A model generated the notes under the pieces. The model saw only the letters and a list, made by a program, of their open reading frames with translations, did no database searches and was not told where the DNA came from. The position numbers were made by a program, and so were the translations under genes. From Mucilaginibacter sabulilitoris (GTDB lineage: Bacteria; Bacteroidota; Bacteroidia; Sphingobacteriales; Sphingobacteriaceae), in assembly GCF_034262375.1 (NCBI RefSeq), contig NZ_CP139558.1:4774001-4838000 (forward strand): DNA of 64,000 nt, given 5' to 3'. Of the stretch, positions 8,595 to 17,104 are shown piece by piece. Numbering within the stretch: the stretch's first letter is position 1; every line of letters starts with the position of its first letter.

Positions 8595-11033
8595 TTAGTT
8601 ACCCGAAGGCGCTCCCTGAACATCGTCATTACTGATACCCCTTTTGCTTTTCTTCACCGTTTCTTTCAGTTTGCCAAAGCGGTAATTCAGGCTGGCGGTA
8701 AAACCTCTGAAATAAGCGCGGTTAATATTTGTTTGGGTAAAATCGGGCCCGAATGAACTCCGGGTGTTATTCCTGTATTTGCTGAAAGGGTTATTTACCG
8801 TGGCCGAGAACGAAAGTTTATCCTTCACTACATCTTTATTAACCGTAAACGATACACTGGCGTATGGGTTTGACGTACCCTGGATAGAAAGGTTGGGACC
8901 ATTCAGAAACACGTTGGTGCTAACCCGCCAGCCCTGCTCAAAATTATAGCCGCTATTTAATGATGCACCATACATAAATCCTTGATTTTTCACCAACTGA
9001 CCATTTACTATACCCTGTACGCGGCCGTGTGCAATTCTTCCGTTAAACGATGAGCTCCATTTTTTGGTGATGGGGTAATTGATATTGCTGTTGAAGGTAA
9101 ACAAGCGGGCTCTTCCTGTGTTATCAAAACTGTTGCGCGTAATATTCGTGGCGGGATCGAAAATCACAACGGGCATAATCAGATCGTTAAAATAATTATA
9201 GCCGAGCATCAGGTTTAATGAAGCCTTTTGCGTTCTGCTATAACCCAACTGGATATTATTGGAAACCGCGGGCCTGAGGTTGGGGTTTCCCGACGATTCG
9301 AAGTTTGGGTTCGAACGGTCTACAAAGGGGTTTAGCTGGTATATACCCGGGCGCTGTATCCTTTGCGAAAACCCGAGGTTTACGGTACTGGTGTTTTTAA
9401 ACTGCTTATTAATACTTACCGAAGGCACTATATTAAAAAAGTTTTTGTTCAGCTGCGATGCGGTAGAAATAAAATCAGCATCGATCAGTGTCTCCTCTAC
9501 CCTGGCACCCGCCTTAAAGCTCCAGTTTTGCAAGGTATAGTTATAGCTGTTATATGCACCTAATACATTTTGATTATTATCGAATTTATTACTTCGCGAC
9601 GGATCGGCCTCGAAATTACCTGTTGCTGCATTATAGCCGAGGTATTGAAAGTCACTCTTGTTATCACGTATAATTGCTTTCACCCCCATTTCGATATTCA
9701 ACTTCTTTACAGGTTGTACGTAATCTACCTGTAAAGTCTGTTCGGACGATTCGCCTTCATTGTGTTGCAGGTAATCAGGCGTAGCATAATTCACGCGATT
9801 TGATGCCGCCAGCGCCGCATTCTGACTGTTGTTGAATGTATAGTACTGGTACGAAAAGGTGAGCAGCCTTTGCTTACTGCTTTTGAAACCCAGCTGGTAA
9901 TTTAAGCCCACATTCAGGCCCCTGCCACCTGCCGTATTGCTATTGTACAGGTCATACCGCTGAACCATATTGCCTGTTTCGCTCAAAACAGAACTTTGCG
10001 TGTTGATGCCGTCCTGGTTATTTCCGTTAATATTGAATTGCCCCGAAATAAGGTTAAGGCTGTCAATTTCGTAGCTGATCCCAACTTCGGCATAGCCATT
10101 TTTGCCATCCCATTCTGCAGTGTTATTTTGGTTAAGCCTCGTAGGGTTGCTCCCTGTAGTAAGCCTTGTTATGGAACTGAGCACTTCGGGCGAATTGGAT
10201 ACATTCCCGCCAAAATAGCCTGATAGTTCCAACTTACCCTGTTTAGACGAAAAAGAACCGCCCAATCTCGGGCCGCCTACCGGGAATACATGGCTAAGGT
10301 TTAGCGTGCCATTATACCCGTTATTCACTTTTTTATTCGTTACAATATTGATGATACCTGCCATCCCCTCCGCATCATACTTCGACGAAGGGTTGGTAAT
10401 TACCTCGATGCTTTGAACGGTTGAAGCAGGCATGCTTTTGAGTATATTTTTGGGGTCGCGCTCCATCATGCTCGATGGTTTGCCGTTAATAAATATGCGG
10501 TATCCGCTATTTCCCTTCAAAAGGATGTTATCGTCGCCGTCTACGCTTAACAAAGGCACTTTGCGCATCATCTCCAATACGCTGTTACTTTTGCTGTCGG
10601 GGTCGGACTTTAAGTCGTAGGTTAGCTTATCAACCTCCTGTTTAATTATCGGCCTGTCAGCCGTAATATTCACCGTTTTAAGCTGTGTAGTTTGTTCCCT
10701 AATGGCAATGCTGCCCAGATTTATGGAAGGTTTTGTATTTTTCGTCAGATCAACAGCGAGTGTTTTTGTATTAAAACCGACATTGATCACCGAGAGAAAA
10801 TATTTTCCTGATGGCAGTTTTTCAAATTTGAACGCCCCGTCAGTTTTGGTCACCTCCGTGCGTACCAACTGCTTTGCATCATCGCGCAGGTTTACTGTTA
10901 CATAGCCGAGCGGTTGTTTCGATAGCGAATCGGTTACAATTCCGTTTACAGCAAGTAAGGTTTGCCCTTTCTGCCCGAATGCCGGGATCATAATGATTGA
11001 AAGTAAGATGAGGGATAAAAACTTTAGTTTCAT
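8595..11033 (-). CDS. Outer-membrane beta-barrel protein, TonB-dependent receptor-like (OMP_b-brl_3 type)
   Basis: 812 residues with a clean signal peptide (residues 1-20, cleavage after FGQ). A carboxypeptidase-regulatory-like domain (about 28-115: GIVTDSLSKQPLGYVTVNLRD) is followed by a plug domain (MMRKVPLLSVDGDDNILLKGNSGYRIFINGK, SIEVITNPSSKYDAEGMAGIINIVTNKK). A large aromatic-rich barrel follows, ending SLNYRFGKLK plus a short basic tail. This is the outer-membrane beta-barrel family typical of Bacteroidota, which may transport or bind ligands with TonB, although a TonB box is not obvious. It is monocistronic, with a long leader region containing an inverted repeat at 11104-11122. Confidence 0.9.
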   Translation of the reverse strand: MKLKFLSLILLSIIMIPAFGQKGQTLLAVNGIVTDSLSKQPLGYVTVNLRDDAKQLVRTEVTKTDGAFKFEKLPSGKYFLSVINVGFNTKTLAVDLTKNTKPSINLGSIAIREQTTQLKTVNITADRPIIKQEVDKLTYDLKSDPDSKSNSVLEMMRKVPLLSVDGDDNILLKGNSGYRIFINGKPSSMMERDPKNILKSMPASTVQSIEVITNPSSKYDAEGMAGIINIVTNKKVNNGYNGTLNLSHVFPVGGPRLGGSFSSKQGKLELSGYFGGNVSNSPEVLSSITRLTTGSNPTRLNQNNTAEWDGKNGYAEVGISYEIDSLNLISGQFNINGNNQDGINTQSSVLSETGNMVQRYDLYNSNTAGGRGLNVGLNYQLGFKSSKQRLLTFSYQYYTFNNSQNAALAASNRVNYATPDYLQHNEGESSEQTLQVDYVQPVKKLNIEMGVKAIIRDNKSDFQYLGYNAATGNFEADPSRSNKFDNNQNVLGAYNSYNYTLQNWSFKAGARVEETLIDADFISTASQLNKNFFNIVPSVSINKQFKNTSTVNLGFSQRIQRPGIYQLNPFVDRSNPNFESSGNPNLRPAVSNNIQLGYSRTQKASLNLMLGYNYFNDLIMPVVIFDPATNITRNSFDNTGRARLFTFNSNINYPITKKWSSSFNGRIAHGRVQGIVNGQLVKNQGFMYGASLNSGYNFEQGWRVSTNVFLNGPNLSIQGTSNPYASVSFTVNKDVVKDKLSFSATVNNPFSKYRNNTRSSFGPDFTQTNINRAYFRGFTASLNYRFGKLKETVKKSKRGISNDDVQGAPSGN

Positions 11034-11655
11034 AATGTGTGCCAGGTGAAATATTTGAAAATAATTTTGAGGAGCTCTCCCAATTTATATCGCAAATACA
11101 TAGTACCATGCAATACATGGTATTATACACATATGACTACAGTGCAAATGAATTTGTTACACCTGCCTGAAATAAAAATCAACAAGATAAAAATTATTTT
11201 TACAATACTTTTAAATACAAAGTACTTTTTTTACACCTTTATATAACTTATAAATGAAGTATTGTGAACGTGTTTGTAGTTGATTGAAGTCAGATCAGCA
11301 TGGACCGGCAGAAAACGCCGCATTACGGTATAAGCAACGACCGCACTTATTAGTTCAATGAATATCATAAAGGTTTATAAATCGGGTTTAAAAGGCTGCA
11401 AGGTATAGCTTGTCCCGGTTTTCTGTGTTTAAAATCCTGTCAAAAACATTCAAATTTATAACATCAAAGACGTTCGGCTCAGAAATGAGCCATTTGAGTC
11501 AACTGTTAGCTGCTTCTATCCTTGAAGTCGGCAAGTCTCGGCCGCACACGCTTTTACTTACCACTGCAAGAAGGTACGGTTAGCACGAACATATATCCCT
11601 GTAGGTTGTGGGCGCTCCGCAAGACCAACGATATCAACAGTTCAAGCCCCAATAA
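11034..11655. other. Intergenic region, 622 bp, with a possible operator
   Basis: No convincing coding sequence in either strand. The only structured element is the perfect inverted repeat TACCATG-N5-CATGGTA at 11104-11122, about 70 bp upstream of the beta-barrel gene start, listed separately. The rest is AT-rich near the barrel gene and of mixed composition towards 11655. Confidence 0.5.
11104..11122. promoter_or_regulatory. Inverted repeat, candidate operator of the beta-barrel gene
   Basis: TACCATG (11104-11110), five bases, then CATGGTA (11116-11122): a perfect 7-bp dyad 71 bp upstream of the ATG at 11033. Its position in the promoter zone suggests a repressor or activator site; no cognate regulator lies beside it. 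Confidence 0.4.
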
Positions 11656-11712
11656 ATGCCTATGTTAAAACTTATAATAAAACTTTTTAATCAAAACTAT
11701 GCTTTCTATAGA

Positions 11713-12072
11713 ATGGGTTTAGATAACAAGAATGTGCTTTTAAAAGCAAACGCATTTGTTACTGAAGGTAATAATGAAGGATTTCTGTCTTTATGTACCG
11801 AAGATATAAAATGGGATTTTGTAGGCGACAAGACTTTAATAGGAAAAGAAGCCGTACGGGCATATATGAAGGAAGTATACGTGAAACCACCGAGGTTTGA
11901 CGTTGAAAATTTAATAGCAGAAGGTAATATTGTCACAGCAATCGGCAAAATCAGTACGAAGGACGAAGATGGAAAAGTAATTGACTACTCCTATTGCGAT
12001 GTCTGGAGTTTTCGCGATAATAAAATGGCTGAATTAAAGGCTTTCGTGATCGAAATCAAGCCAAATAAATGA
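11713..12072 (+). CDS. SnoaL-like / NTF2-fold protein
   Basis: About 119 residues from the ATG at 11713. I prefer this start because NTF2-like proteins usually begin a few residues before NKNVLLKANAFVTEGN; an upstream in-frame ATG at 11656 would add 19 residues unlike the family. The pattern FLSLCTEDIKWDFVGDKTLIGKEAVRAYM...VENLIAEGNIVTAIGKI...DYSYCDVWSFRDNKMAELKAFVIEI is the cone-shaped alpha+beta fold shared by SnoaL-like isomerases and many small ligand-binding proteins. Catalytic function cannot be assigned. A second protein of this fold is encoded at 12860-13213. Confidence 0.75.
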   Translation: MGLDNKNVLLKANAFVTEGNNEGFLSLCTEDIKWDFVGDKTLIGKEAVRAYMKEVYVKPPRFDVENLIAEGNIVTAIGKISTKDEDGKVIDYSYCDVWSFRDNKMAELKAFVIEIKPNK

Positions 12073-12125
12073 ATTTCCGCCAGTAAGTTTTTTTCCATCA
12101 CCGATTATATAACAATTCACTATAA

Positions 12126-12308
12126 AACACCGAACCATTTACTGAGAATATTCAAGTAACAGATGAAAAATTGCTGGTAACGCTACCTGACGGAACCGAT
12201 TTCACTAAGGTTTACGAGGTTTTACATCCGCTGATTGTTAATAGTATCAGCCGGGTACGGAATAGGGAAACAGACCTTCAGTTCACCATTAGGTCTAAAA
12301 ATCAGTAA
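12126..12308 (+). pseudogene. Orphan coding fragment without a start codon
   Basis: Between two stops the plus strand encodes about 60 residues of protein-like sequence (TEPFTENIQVTDEKLLVTLP, then DGTDFTKVYEVLHPLIVNSI and SRVRNRETDLQFTIRSKNQ) with no ATG. It reads like the C-terminal end of a lost gene. I do not recognise the family. A non-ATG start (ATT, CTG) is possible but unlikely. Confidence 0.35.
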
Positions 12309-12354
12309 CGGGATTTTATAATCCATAAGTATTTAAAGATTTTTCTTTAATAAA

Positions 12355-12385
12355 GACGTCCCTGGCCTTTAGCTACAGGGACGTC
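12355..12385. terminator. Hairpin terminator, probably bidirectional
   Basis: GACGTCCCTG (12355-12364) pairs perfectly with CAGGGACGTC (12376-12385) across an 11-base loop. It lies between the rightward fragment ending at 12308 and the leftward operon ending near 12404-12489, so it can stop transcription from both sides. Confidence 0.7.
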
Positions 12386-12403
12386 CTATAATTTCATCTT
12401 CTT

Positions 12404-12487
12404 TTCCTCCTTTTAGCGATATAGATAAAGAACAATATCCACAAGCGCCAAAACCAGCGATAAATAATGGTAGCTTCTATGTCAGCA
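12404..12487 (-). pseudogene. Decayed copy of the 51-residue membrane protein encoded at 17105-17260
   Basis: The minus strand reads RWFWRLWILFFIYIAKRRKR before a TGA at 12404-12406, close to WILFFIYCAKKMRG at the end of the intact gene at 17105-17260. The DNA agrees too: GATAAAGAACAATATCCA is identical in both, and the flanks share most bases over about 60 bp. This copy has no start codon and its 5' part has diverged, so it is a remnant immediately downstream of the SPW-repeat gene. Confidence 0.55.
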
Positions 12488-12488
12488 T

Positions 12489-12848
12489 TTACAAGCTTGC
12501 TGTTGTCTCCGCCTTATGTAAACTCACTACAAATAAAACCGATCCGCCGATTATCCAATAGTAGTAGGCATCCACTCCTTGAAACGAAAATACGAACGGT
12601 GCGATCACAAACACAATTCCTACCAGCGCATCTACCGCTAAATGTCCTTTGTAAGGGATAATTCGAAAAACGCCCAATTGATGGTCAGTCAATAGTGTAA
12701 GGATAAAAGCCGCGATTCCTGTTCCGACCGATAATTGAAGAGCGAGCGGGTTAGAATTTCCCAATCCTAACACAAACGGTAATACGATGAGTGCTACAGC
12801 TACCGGATAATCCAAATAAGCATGTATTTTTTTGGTTATAAATCCCAT
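12489..12848 (-). CDS. Small four-helix membrane protein, SPW-repeat-like
   Basis: 119 residues with about four hydrophobic segments. The opening FITKKIHAYLDYPVAVALIVLPFVLGL and the repeated pattern HLAVDALVGIVFVIAPFVFSF resemble the SPW-repeat family of small bacterial membrane proteins (H/L-D-y...G..li..P...gF, twice). Function is unknown. It starts 11 bp after the stop of the SnoaL-like gene, so the two form a unit that follows the Crp/Fnr gene on the same strand. Confidence 0.7.
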   Translation of the reverse strand: MGFITKKIHAYLDYPVAVALIVLPFVLGLGNSNPLALQLSVGTGIAAFILTLLTDHQLGVFRIIPYKGHLAVDALVGIVFVIAPFVFSFQGVDAYYYWIIGGSVLFVVSLHKAETTASL

Positions 12849-12859
12849 GTCTTCTTAGT

Positions 12860-13213
12860 TTAAGCTTTAAAATACTGTTCTTCCACGATTTGGCCGTTCT
12901 GCCAAATGGTTCGGATTATTTCGTGCCATAAAACTTTGCTGCCATCTTTCATAACGAAGTCAAAAGTGAATTCCGCGAAAGAAATATCTTCGTTCAATGA
13001 AGCGTTATGCAGAGTGATGCCATTTACCTGGGCAATAGCACCTGCAAACCCTTGCATTTTGGCGATCATTTCTGATTTGCCGTTTGTTACTGTACCATCA
13101 AAATCAATGGTTTTGGCATGAGGAGCGAAAAACTTTTCTGTCGCTTCTACTATTGCTCCTTTTTTAACCATCTCGTTTTTAGCGGAGAAGATCTCATTCA
13201 ATGAATTTTCCAT
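12860..13213 (-). CDS. SnoaL-like / NTF2-fold protein
   Basis: About 117 residues starting at the ATG at 13213 (MENSLNEIFSAKNEM); in-frame upstream codons to 13276 are not family-like and overlap the promoter. The sequence ATEKFFAPHAKTIDFDGTVTNGKSEMIAKMQGF...FAEFTFDFVMKDGSKVLWHEIIRTIWQNGQIVEEQYF follows the SnoaL/NTF2 fold. It sits downstream of a Crp/Fnr regulator gene, with two tandem TTGA-N6-TCAA-type boxes (13282-13319) about 90 bp upstream, and shares a transcript with the SPW-repeat gene. A role in stress response under the Crp-like regulator is inferred. Confidence 0.8.
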   Translation of the reverse strand: MENSLNEIFSAKNEMVKKGAIVEATEKFFAPHAKTIDFDGTVTNGKSEMIAKMQGFAGAIAQVNGITLHNASLNEDISFAEFTFDFVMKDGSKVLWHEIIRTIWQNGQIVEEQYFKA

Positions 13214-13281
13214 TTTTATTTGTTTTGAATTATTTGTCAACATTGACAATCCAAAACTCCGGCAATTCGAAAGCAATAAAA

Positions 13282-13319
13282 ATGAAGCTGGTCAAGAAAA
13301 AAGGTTGATGTAGTTCAAC
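13282..13319. promoter_or_regulatory. Tandem Crp/Fnr-type boxes upstream of the SnoaL-like gene
   Basis: GTTGATGTAGTTCAAC at 13304-13319 is a near-perfect palindrome of the Fnr type (TTGAT-N4-ATCAA). A weaker second copy, ATGAAGCTGGTCAAG, is at 13282-13296, with 23 bp between equivalent bases. The block overlaps the last codons of the crp-like gene and lies about 90 bp upstream of the SnoaL ATG. An equivalent pair at 16644-16681 precedes the AhpD-like gene at the same distance, which supports a shared regulator. Confidence 0.6.
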
Positions 13320-13908
13320 TTTTTCCCCGGGTTCTTTTATTCCTGATCCTTGACAGGAACTCAGTTGACATTCCGAGGTAAGAAGCCAATGCGTATTGAG
13401 GCACGCGCTGAACGAAGTTAGGGTAGTTCAATAAAAAGTTCTCGTAGCGTGTTTCCGCATCATGCATTAAGTTAAAAAGGATTCTACGGTGCTCAAAAGC
13501 AAGCCCTTTTTCAGCCATTATTCTAAAAAAAGTCTCGAATTGATGATTTGTCTTTTTTAACTCTTGCTCTTTGTCGTAGTCTATTTGCAAAATGACACTG
13601 TCTTCTAATGCAACGATGAAAAGGGTCGCCGGATGCTGATAGATATAACTGTTGAAATCGGATACCCACCAATTTTCGATAGCAAACTGAAGGGTGTGGT
13701 CTTGCCCTTCATCTGTAACCGCGTAAGTTCTGAAAGCCCCTTTTATCACAAAAGCTCTATGCTTATTCGTAAAATTAGGCTGTACAATAAATTGTCTTTT
13801 TTTTACTTTGACTTCTTTGAAGCAAGAGATGAATTGTTCAGCTTCATCATCCGCTAATGAAACAAATTTTTGTACATAATCTAAAAGCTGTTTTTTGTTT
13901 ATATTCAT
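13315..13908 (-). CDS. Crp/Fnr-family transcriptional regulator
   Basis: 197 residues. The first 120 form a cyclic-nucleotide-binding-type beta roll (VKKRQFIVQPNFTNKHRAFVIKGAFRTYAVTDEGQDHTLQFAIENWW), without the Arg/Ser phosphate-binding signature of true CRP, as is common in Bacteroidota. The C-terminus QYALASYLGMSTEFLSRIRNKR is a helix-turn-helix of the usual sub-family. No Fe-S cysteines like those of Fnr are present. It is followed on the same strand by SnoaL-like and SPW-repeat genes, with Crp-type boxes at its 3' end. A decayed relative lies at 16677-16904. Confidence 0.88.
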   Translation of the reverse strand: MNINKKQLLDYVQKFVSLADDEAEQFISCFKEVKVKKRQFIVQPNFTNKHRAFVIKGAFRTYAVTDEGQDHTLQFAIENWWVSDFNSYIYQHPATLFIVALEDSVILQIDYDKEQELKKTNHQFETFFRIMAEKGLAFEHRRILFNLMHDAETRYENFLLNYPNFVQRVPQYALASYLGMSTEFLSRIRNKRTRGKS

Positions 13909-13976
13909 TGTGTGTTATCGTTGTTTCGCATTATTATACCACACCACCCAGCGCGAACCGTATGCGAAAAGCTTAA

Positions 13977-14013
13977 ATAGCATTAACTCTACCAATGGTA
14001 AAGTTAATGCTAT
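13977..14013. terminator. Strong hairpin terminator
   Basis: ATAGCATTAACT (13977-13988) and AGTTAATGCTAT (14002-14013) are perfectly complementary, and TACC/GGTA pair inside the loop. It lies just after the end of the leftward oxidoreductase gene (14116), separating it from the crp-like gene. Confidence 0.7.
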
Positions 14014-14115
14014 AGTGCCTATTTAATTTGACATCAGGAAATAATGCACAGATCGAAGTCTTCTTTTTCTGCCATCGAATTTATGTTAGCATAATAGGTA
14101 CACCCTCCTCGCCAT

Positions 14116-15036
14116 TTATGTACGAACGCGGATAATTGTTTTGCCTTTAACCCGATCCATTGCATTATAGGTAGCGACGGCATCATCGAGCGTAACAACG
14201 CTCCCGGTATTCGTTTTCAAACGCCCCTCACGGAACCTCTTTGCGATCTCCATCAATTGAGACCGGTCAGCTTCGACAACAAAGTCGATATGCTGCGCTC
14301 CGTCCGCTTGTTCTTCATTCCAGCCGGTAATGGATACAAATTTCCCTCCGGCGCGAATTACAGCTAAAGATCGCTTTGCTATATCACCACCAAGAACATC
14401 AAAAACTAAATCGACCTTGTCGATATTTTCTAATGCATCGCCATCCAAATCGATGAACTCATTTACACCAAAATCAAGTGCGGTTTCGCGGTGAGCGGCG
14501 CGTCCGGTACCAATTACATAAGCACCAAACTCGCGTGCGAGTTGAACGGCCATCGAACCAACGATGCCTGCAGCGCCATGTACCAGGACTCTTTGACCGG
14601 CTTTAAGCTCACCGTGCTGGAACAGTCCCTGCCAGGCTGTTAAGCCCGGCATCACCAGCGCATTGCCCTCATTGAAGTCAATATCATCCGGTAATGGCGC
14701 AAGGTTACGCGCCTCAATGGCCACGTATTCGGCCAGCGAACCATTGCGATACCAATCCTGAAGGCCAAACACCCGCTGTCCTACCGACAGCCCGGTCGTG
14801 CCATAGCCCAACGCGGTTACCACACCCGCCAGTTCGTGTCCTGGGATCGTAGGCGTCCGGTCACGATCGGCGCGATCGGTCCAGGTCGACGGCCACGACA
14901 GCTCGTCCCCGGTAATACTGGCCGCATAAACCTGAACAATGACATCGTTTATAGCTGCCGGTGGCTCCGGTAAGTTAACCAATTTCATTCCTGCTAATCC
15001 CGCATTTTGGTCTGTTACAACAATTGCTTTCATCAT
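14116..15036 (-). CDS. Quinone oxidoreductase-like medium-chain dehydrogenase/reductase
   Basis: 306 residues. The N-terminal GroES-like domain shows GHELAGVVTALGYGTTGLSVGQRVFG. The Rossmann fold has VHGAAGIVGSMAVQLAREFGAYVIGTG, the A-x-x-G-x-x-G form used for NADPH. The structural and catalytic zinc cysteines are absent, so this belongs to the zinc-free quinone oxidoreductase group reducing enones or quinones with NADPH. The coding sequence is more GC-rich than its neighbours and resembles proteobacterial homologues in style (arginine-rich, long GC codons), suggesting transfer. It follows TauE/SafE and AhpD-like genes on the same strand. Confidence 0.88.
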   Translation of the reverse strand: MMKAIVVTDQNAGLAGMKLVNLPEPPAAINDVIVQVYAASITGDELSWPSTWTDRADRDRTPTIPGHELAGVVTALGYGTTGLSVGQRVFGLQDWYRNGSLAEYVAIEARNLAPLPDDIDFNEGNALVMPGLTAWQGLFQHGELKAGQRVLVHGAAGIVGSMAVQLAREFGAYVIGTGRAAHRETALDFGVNEFIDLDGDALENIDKVDLVFDVLGGDIAKRSLAVIRAGGKFVSITGWNEEQADGAQHIDFVVEADRSQLMEIAKRFREGRLKTNTGSVVTLDDAVATYNAMDRVKGKTIIRVRT

Positions 15037-15218
15037 ATACCTCCTTTTTTTAGTGGGTGAACACCTACTTAGTGAAGTGGTGTTACCATAGATTACTGTT
15101 TTTATTTTTAGAATTATATTTATTACTGCGTGTTCAAAAAACTTTCCGGTAATAGCTGAACCCTTGCGATCTTCTTTCCGGTAAATTCGTTTAGTTATCA
15201 GATTAATTTAATCGCCGG

Positions 15219-15971
15219 TCAATGGAAAAAAGGATGAATTGCGAGTTCGAGACCAAGGATTGCGATTAAGATAAAAAACCAGCGCCGAAACGTTGTCAGG
15301 CTTATACGCTCACGAACCCTTGTTCCTACCCACATACCCAGCAACGCAGGAATGATCGCGAGTGCCGACAATGTAATATTTCCAAGATGAAATGCGCCCC
15401 CACGAGCCAACCCCATCGCAAGCGCAATGGTTGAAACCGTGAAAGACAATCCCAGTGCCTGTATCAAATCATCCTTAGAAAGCCCGAGGGCCTGAATATA
15501 CGGAACGGCGGGAAGTGTAAAAATGCCCGTTCCACCGTTGATCAACCCGGTTGTTAACCCAATAACAGGCGATAGTAAACGCTCTAAGCGCGCAGGAACG
15601 GACAATGGTTTCGCAAAAAGGCCGTGCACCGCATAAACAATGAGCGCACTGCCCAAACCAACACTCGCGTAAATCGTGTTTGCGCTCGTCAAAAGCCACG
15701 TGCCGGCGAGTGTGCCAACCAAGATGCCGAGCATCATCACCCAAAGCCTTCTTATCAGGGCCAGGAAATTTGACCCTGTAAAGAGCTGCCAACAATTCGT
15801 AACAAAAGATGGAATAATTAACAGCGAAGCTGCGCTAACCGGCGACATGATGGCACTCAAAATAGCTATAGCAACAGTCGGAAGACCCATCCCGGCTACG
15901 CCCTTGACGAACCCGGCTATGAAAAACGTCAACGCGATAATAAAAATATGAGACGAAATATAATCAATCAT
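15219..15971 (-). CDS. Sulfite exporter TauE/SafE family membrane protein
   Basis: 250 residues with about eight hydrophobic segments. The opening FFIAGFVKGVAGMGLPTVAIAIL and the repeat GLTTGLINGGTGIFTLPAVPYIQALGL show the paired G-x-x-x-G-x-G-G-G motifs of TauE/SafE transporters, thought to export sulfite or organosulfonates across the inner membrane. Here the substrate is unknown. Its GC content and codon use resemble the oxidoreductase and AhpD-like genes on either side, and I treat the three as one acquired unit. Confidence 0.9.
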   Translation of the reverse strand: MIDYISSHIFIIALTFFIAGFVKGVAGMGLPTVAIAILSAIMSPVSAASLLIIPSFVTNCWQLFTGSNFLALIRRLWVMMLGILVGTLAGTWLLTSANTIYASVGLGSALIVYAVHGLFAKPLSVPARLERLLSPVIGLTTGLINGGTGIFTLPAVPYIQALGLSKDDLIQALGLSFTVSTIALAMGLARGGAFHLGNITLSALAIIPALLGMWVGTRVRERISLTTFRRWFFILIAILGLELAIHPFFH

Positions 15972-16034
15972 TTTGACGCATTTGGATTGGGAAGTCTTGC
16001 ATTTGAAAACTTCGCCATTGGGAATTATGAAAGG

Positions 16035-16577
16035 TCAGATCGTACCTGCCAATGGAACTTCTGGATAATCTTTGTCCGGATCGAACACGTTATTGAAAAA
16101 GTTCGTGAGCGAGAACATGATTACCAGTGCGATGATCTCCATGAGGTTTGCATCGGTGTAGCCTGCATCACGAACTGCTTTCAGATCGGAATCACTAACC
16201 TGGCCGTGAGTCTCGATGACTTTGCGTGCAAACTGGACTGCTGCGTCCCGCTTCGGGTCAGTTGCATGTCCCTTTCGAGCGAGAATGATCTCATCTGCCG
16301 GAAGCTTGGCCATGTTAGCCGCATAGCTATGACTACCCAGACAATAGTTGCATCCATTCACCTCGGATACAGCCAGGGCAATGATCTCACGTGTCTTCAG
16401 ATCAAGCGTTTTGTTCAAGGAGTTGCGCATCGTTGCCCACGTGTTGAACGCAATTGGGCTCTGCGCGAAGGTCGCCAACATATTTGGCGTAAATCCCAAG
16501 ATCTTTGTGAACGTATCCAGGGTTGGTTTTGAATCGGCCGGTACTTCTTCCGGCTTTAGTGCTTTTGTTCTTGGCAT
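16035..16577 (-). CDS. AhpD-like / carboxymuconolactone decarboxylase-family peroxidase-related protein
   Basis: 180 residues from the ATG at 16577 (MPRTKALKPEEVP). In-frame codons upstream to 16616 are non-ATG-led and not family-like. The active-site segment EVNGCNYCLGSH carries the CxxC plus His of AhpD-like proteins, within LKTREIIALAVSEVNGCNYCLGSHSYAANMAKL. Such proteins reduce peroxides or act as thiol-dependent peroxidase partners. The gene begins a leftward unit with TauE/SafE and the quinone oxidoreductase, and has paired Crp/Fnr-type boxes at 16644-16681, so control by a Crp-like regulator under oxidative or electrophile stress is plausible. Confidence 0.88.
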   Translation of the reverse strand: MPRTKALKPEEVPADSKPTLDTFTKILGFTPNMLATFAQSPIAFNTWATMRNSLNKTLDLKTREIIALAVSEVNGCNYCLGSHSYAANMAKLPADEIILARKGHATDPKRDAAVQFARKVIETHGQVSDSDLKAVRDAGYTDANLMEIIALVIMFSLTNFFNNVFDPDKDYPEVPLAGTI

Positions 16578-16643
16578 TGTCTTTTTTGTTATTCGTAAAA
16601 TAATATGAGCAAGCAAAAATCTGCAAATTCACCCTCCACTAAA

Positions 16644-16681
16644 ATGAAGTACATCAAGAAAAAAGATTGATATAGTTCAAC
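16644..16681. promoter_or_regulatory. Tandem Crp/Fnr-type boxes upstream of the AhpD-like gene
   Basis: ATTGATATAGTTCAAC at 16666-16681 (TTGAT-N4-TTCAA) and ATGAAGTACATCAAG at 16644-16658, with the same 23-bp spacing and the same A-run between them as at 13282-13319. The distance to the AhpD-like ATG is about 89 bp, compared with 91 bp at the SnoaL gene. This conserved layout is the main evidence for function. Confidence 0.6.
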
Positions 16682-16904
16682 TTTTCCCTCTGATGATTCT
16701 AAATTCTTGAAGCAATTCTGTTGAAATTCGGGAACTGGATATAAAAGATATTATTTCGCTAACGGGGTCACCGTTTATTGTAATTTGAAAATTCCCAATG
16801 AATATTTTAATGTTAGTATCCAATTTCGGTTTAATAGGATAGCATAAATACCTAATAAACCTATCCTGTCCATTACAAGCATCAAAAATCCAACTCCAAG
16901 TCAA
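16677..16904 (-). pseudogene. Decayed C-terminal part of a second Crp/Fnr-family regulator
   Basis: The end of this frame, IISFISSSRISTELLQEFRI followed by IRGKS, aligns with the end of the intact regulator at 13315-13908 (ALASYLGMSTEFLSRIRNKR followed by TRGKS). The segment before it (IKIFIGNFQITINGDPVSE) parallels YENFLLNYPNFVQRVPQY. The DNA just past the stop is also shared with the other copy, including the paired boxes. The N-terminal sensor domain is missing and the helix-turn-helix has diverged, so this is a remnant. Confidence 0.6.
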
Positions 16905-17064
16905 GTCTTAGAATAAGTTGAGCGATTCCGGATGTTTTTTCAGATGCTTAAACTTCAAAATCAAAGATAAGGGCCACAGTTTGAAGTCTCGGGTACCAAT
17001 ACTCGCATTTTAGAGGGACCAGGAAATTGTTGATTTATTTTCCGATTTGACTTATAGGTAATAA

Positions 17065-17095
17065 TCAAGGAATGGTGTCATTTACCATTCCTTGA
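17065..17095. terminator. Hairpin terminator of the small membrane-protein gene
   Basis: TCAAGGAATGGT (17065-17076) pairs perfectly with ACCATTCCTTGA (17084-17095) across a seven-base loop, 10 bp after the stop of the leftward gene at 17105-17260. Confidence 0.7.
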
Positions 17096-17104
17096 ATCGT
17101 AAGA

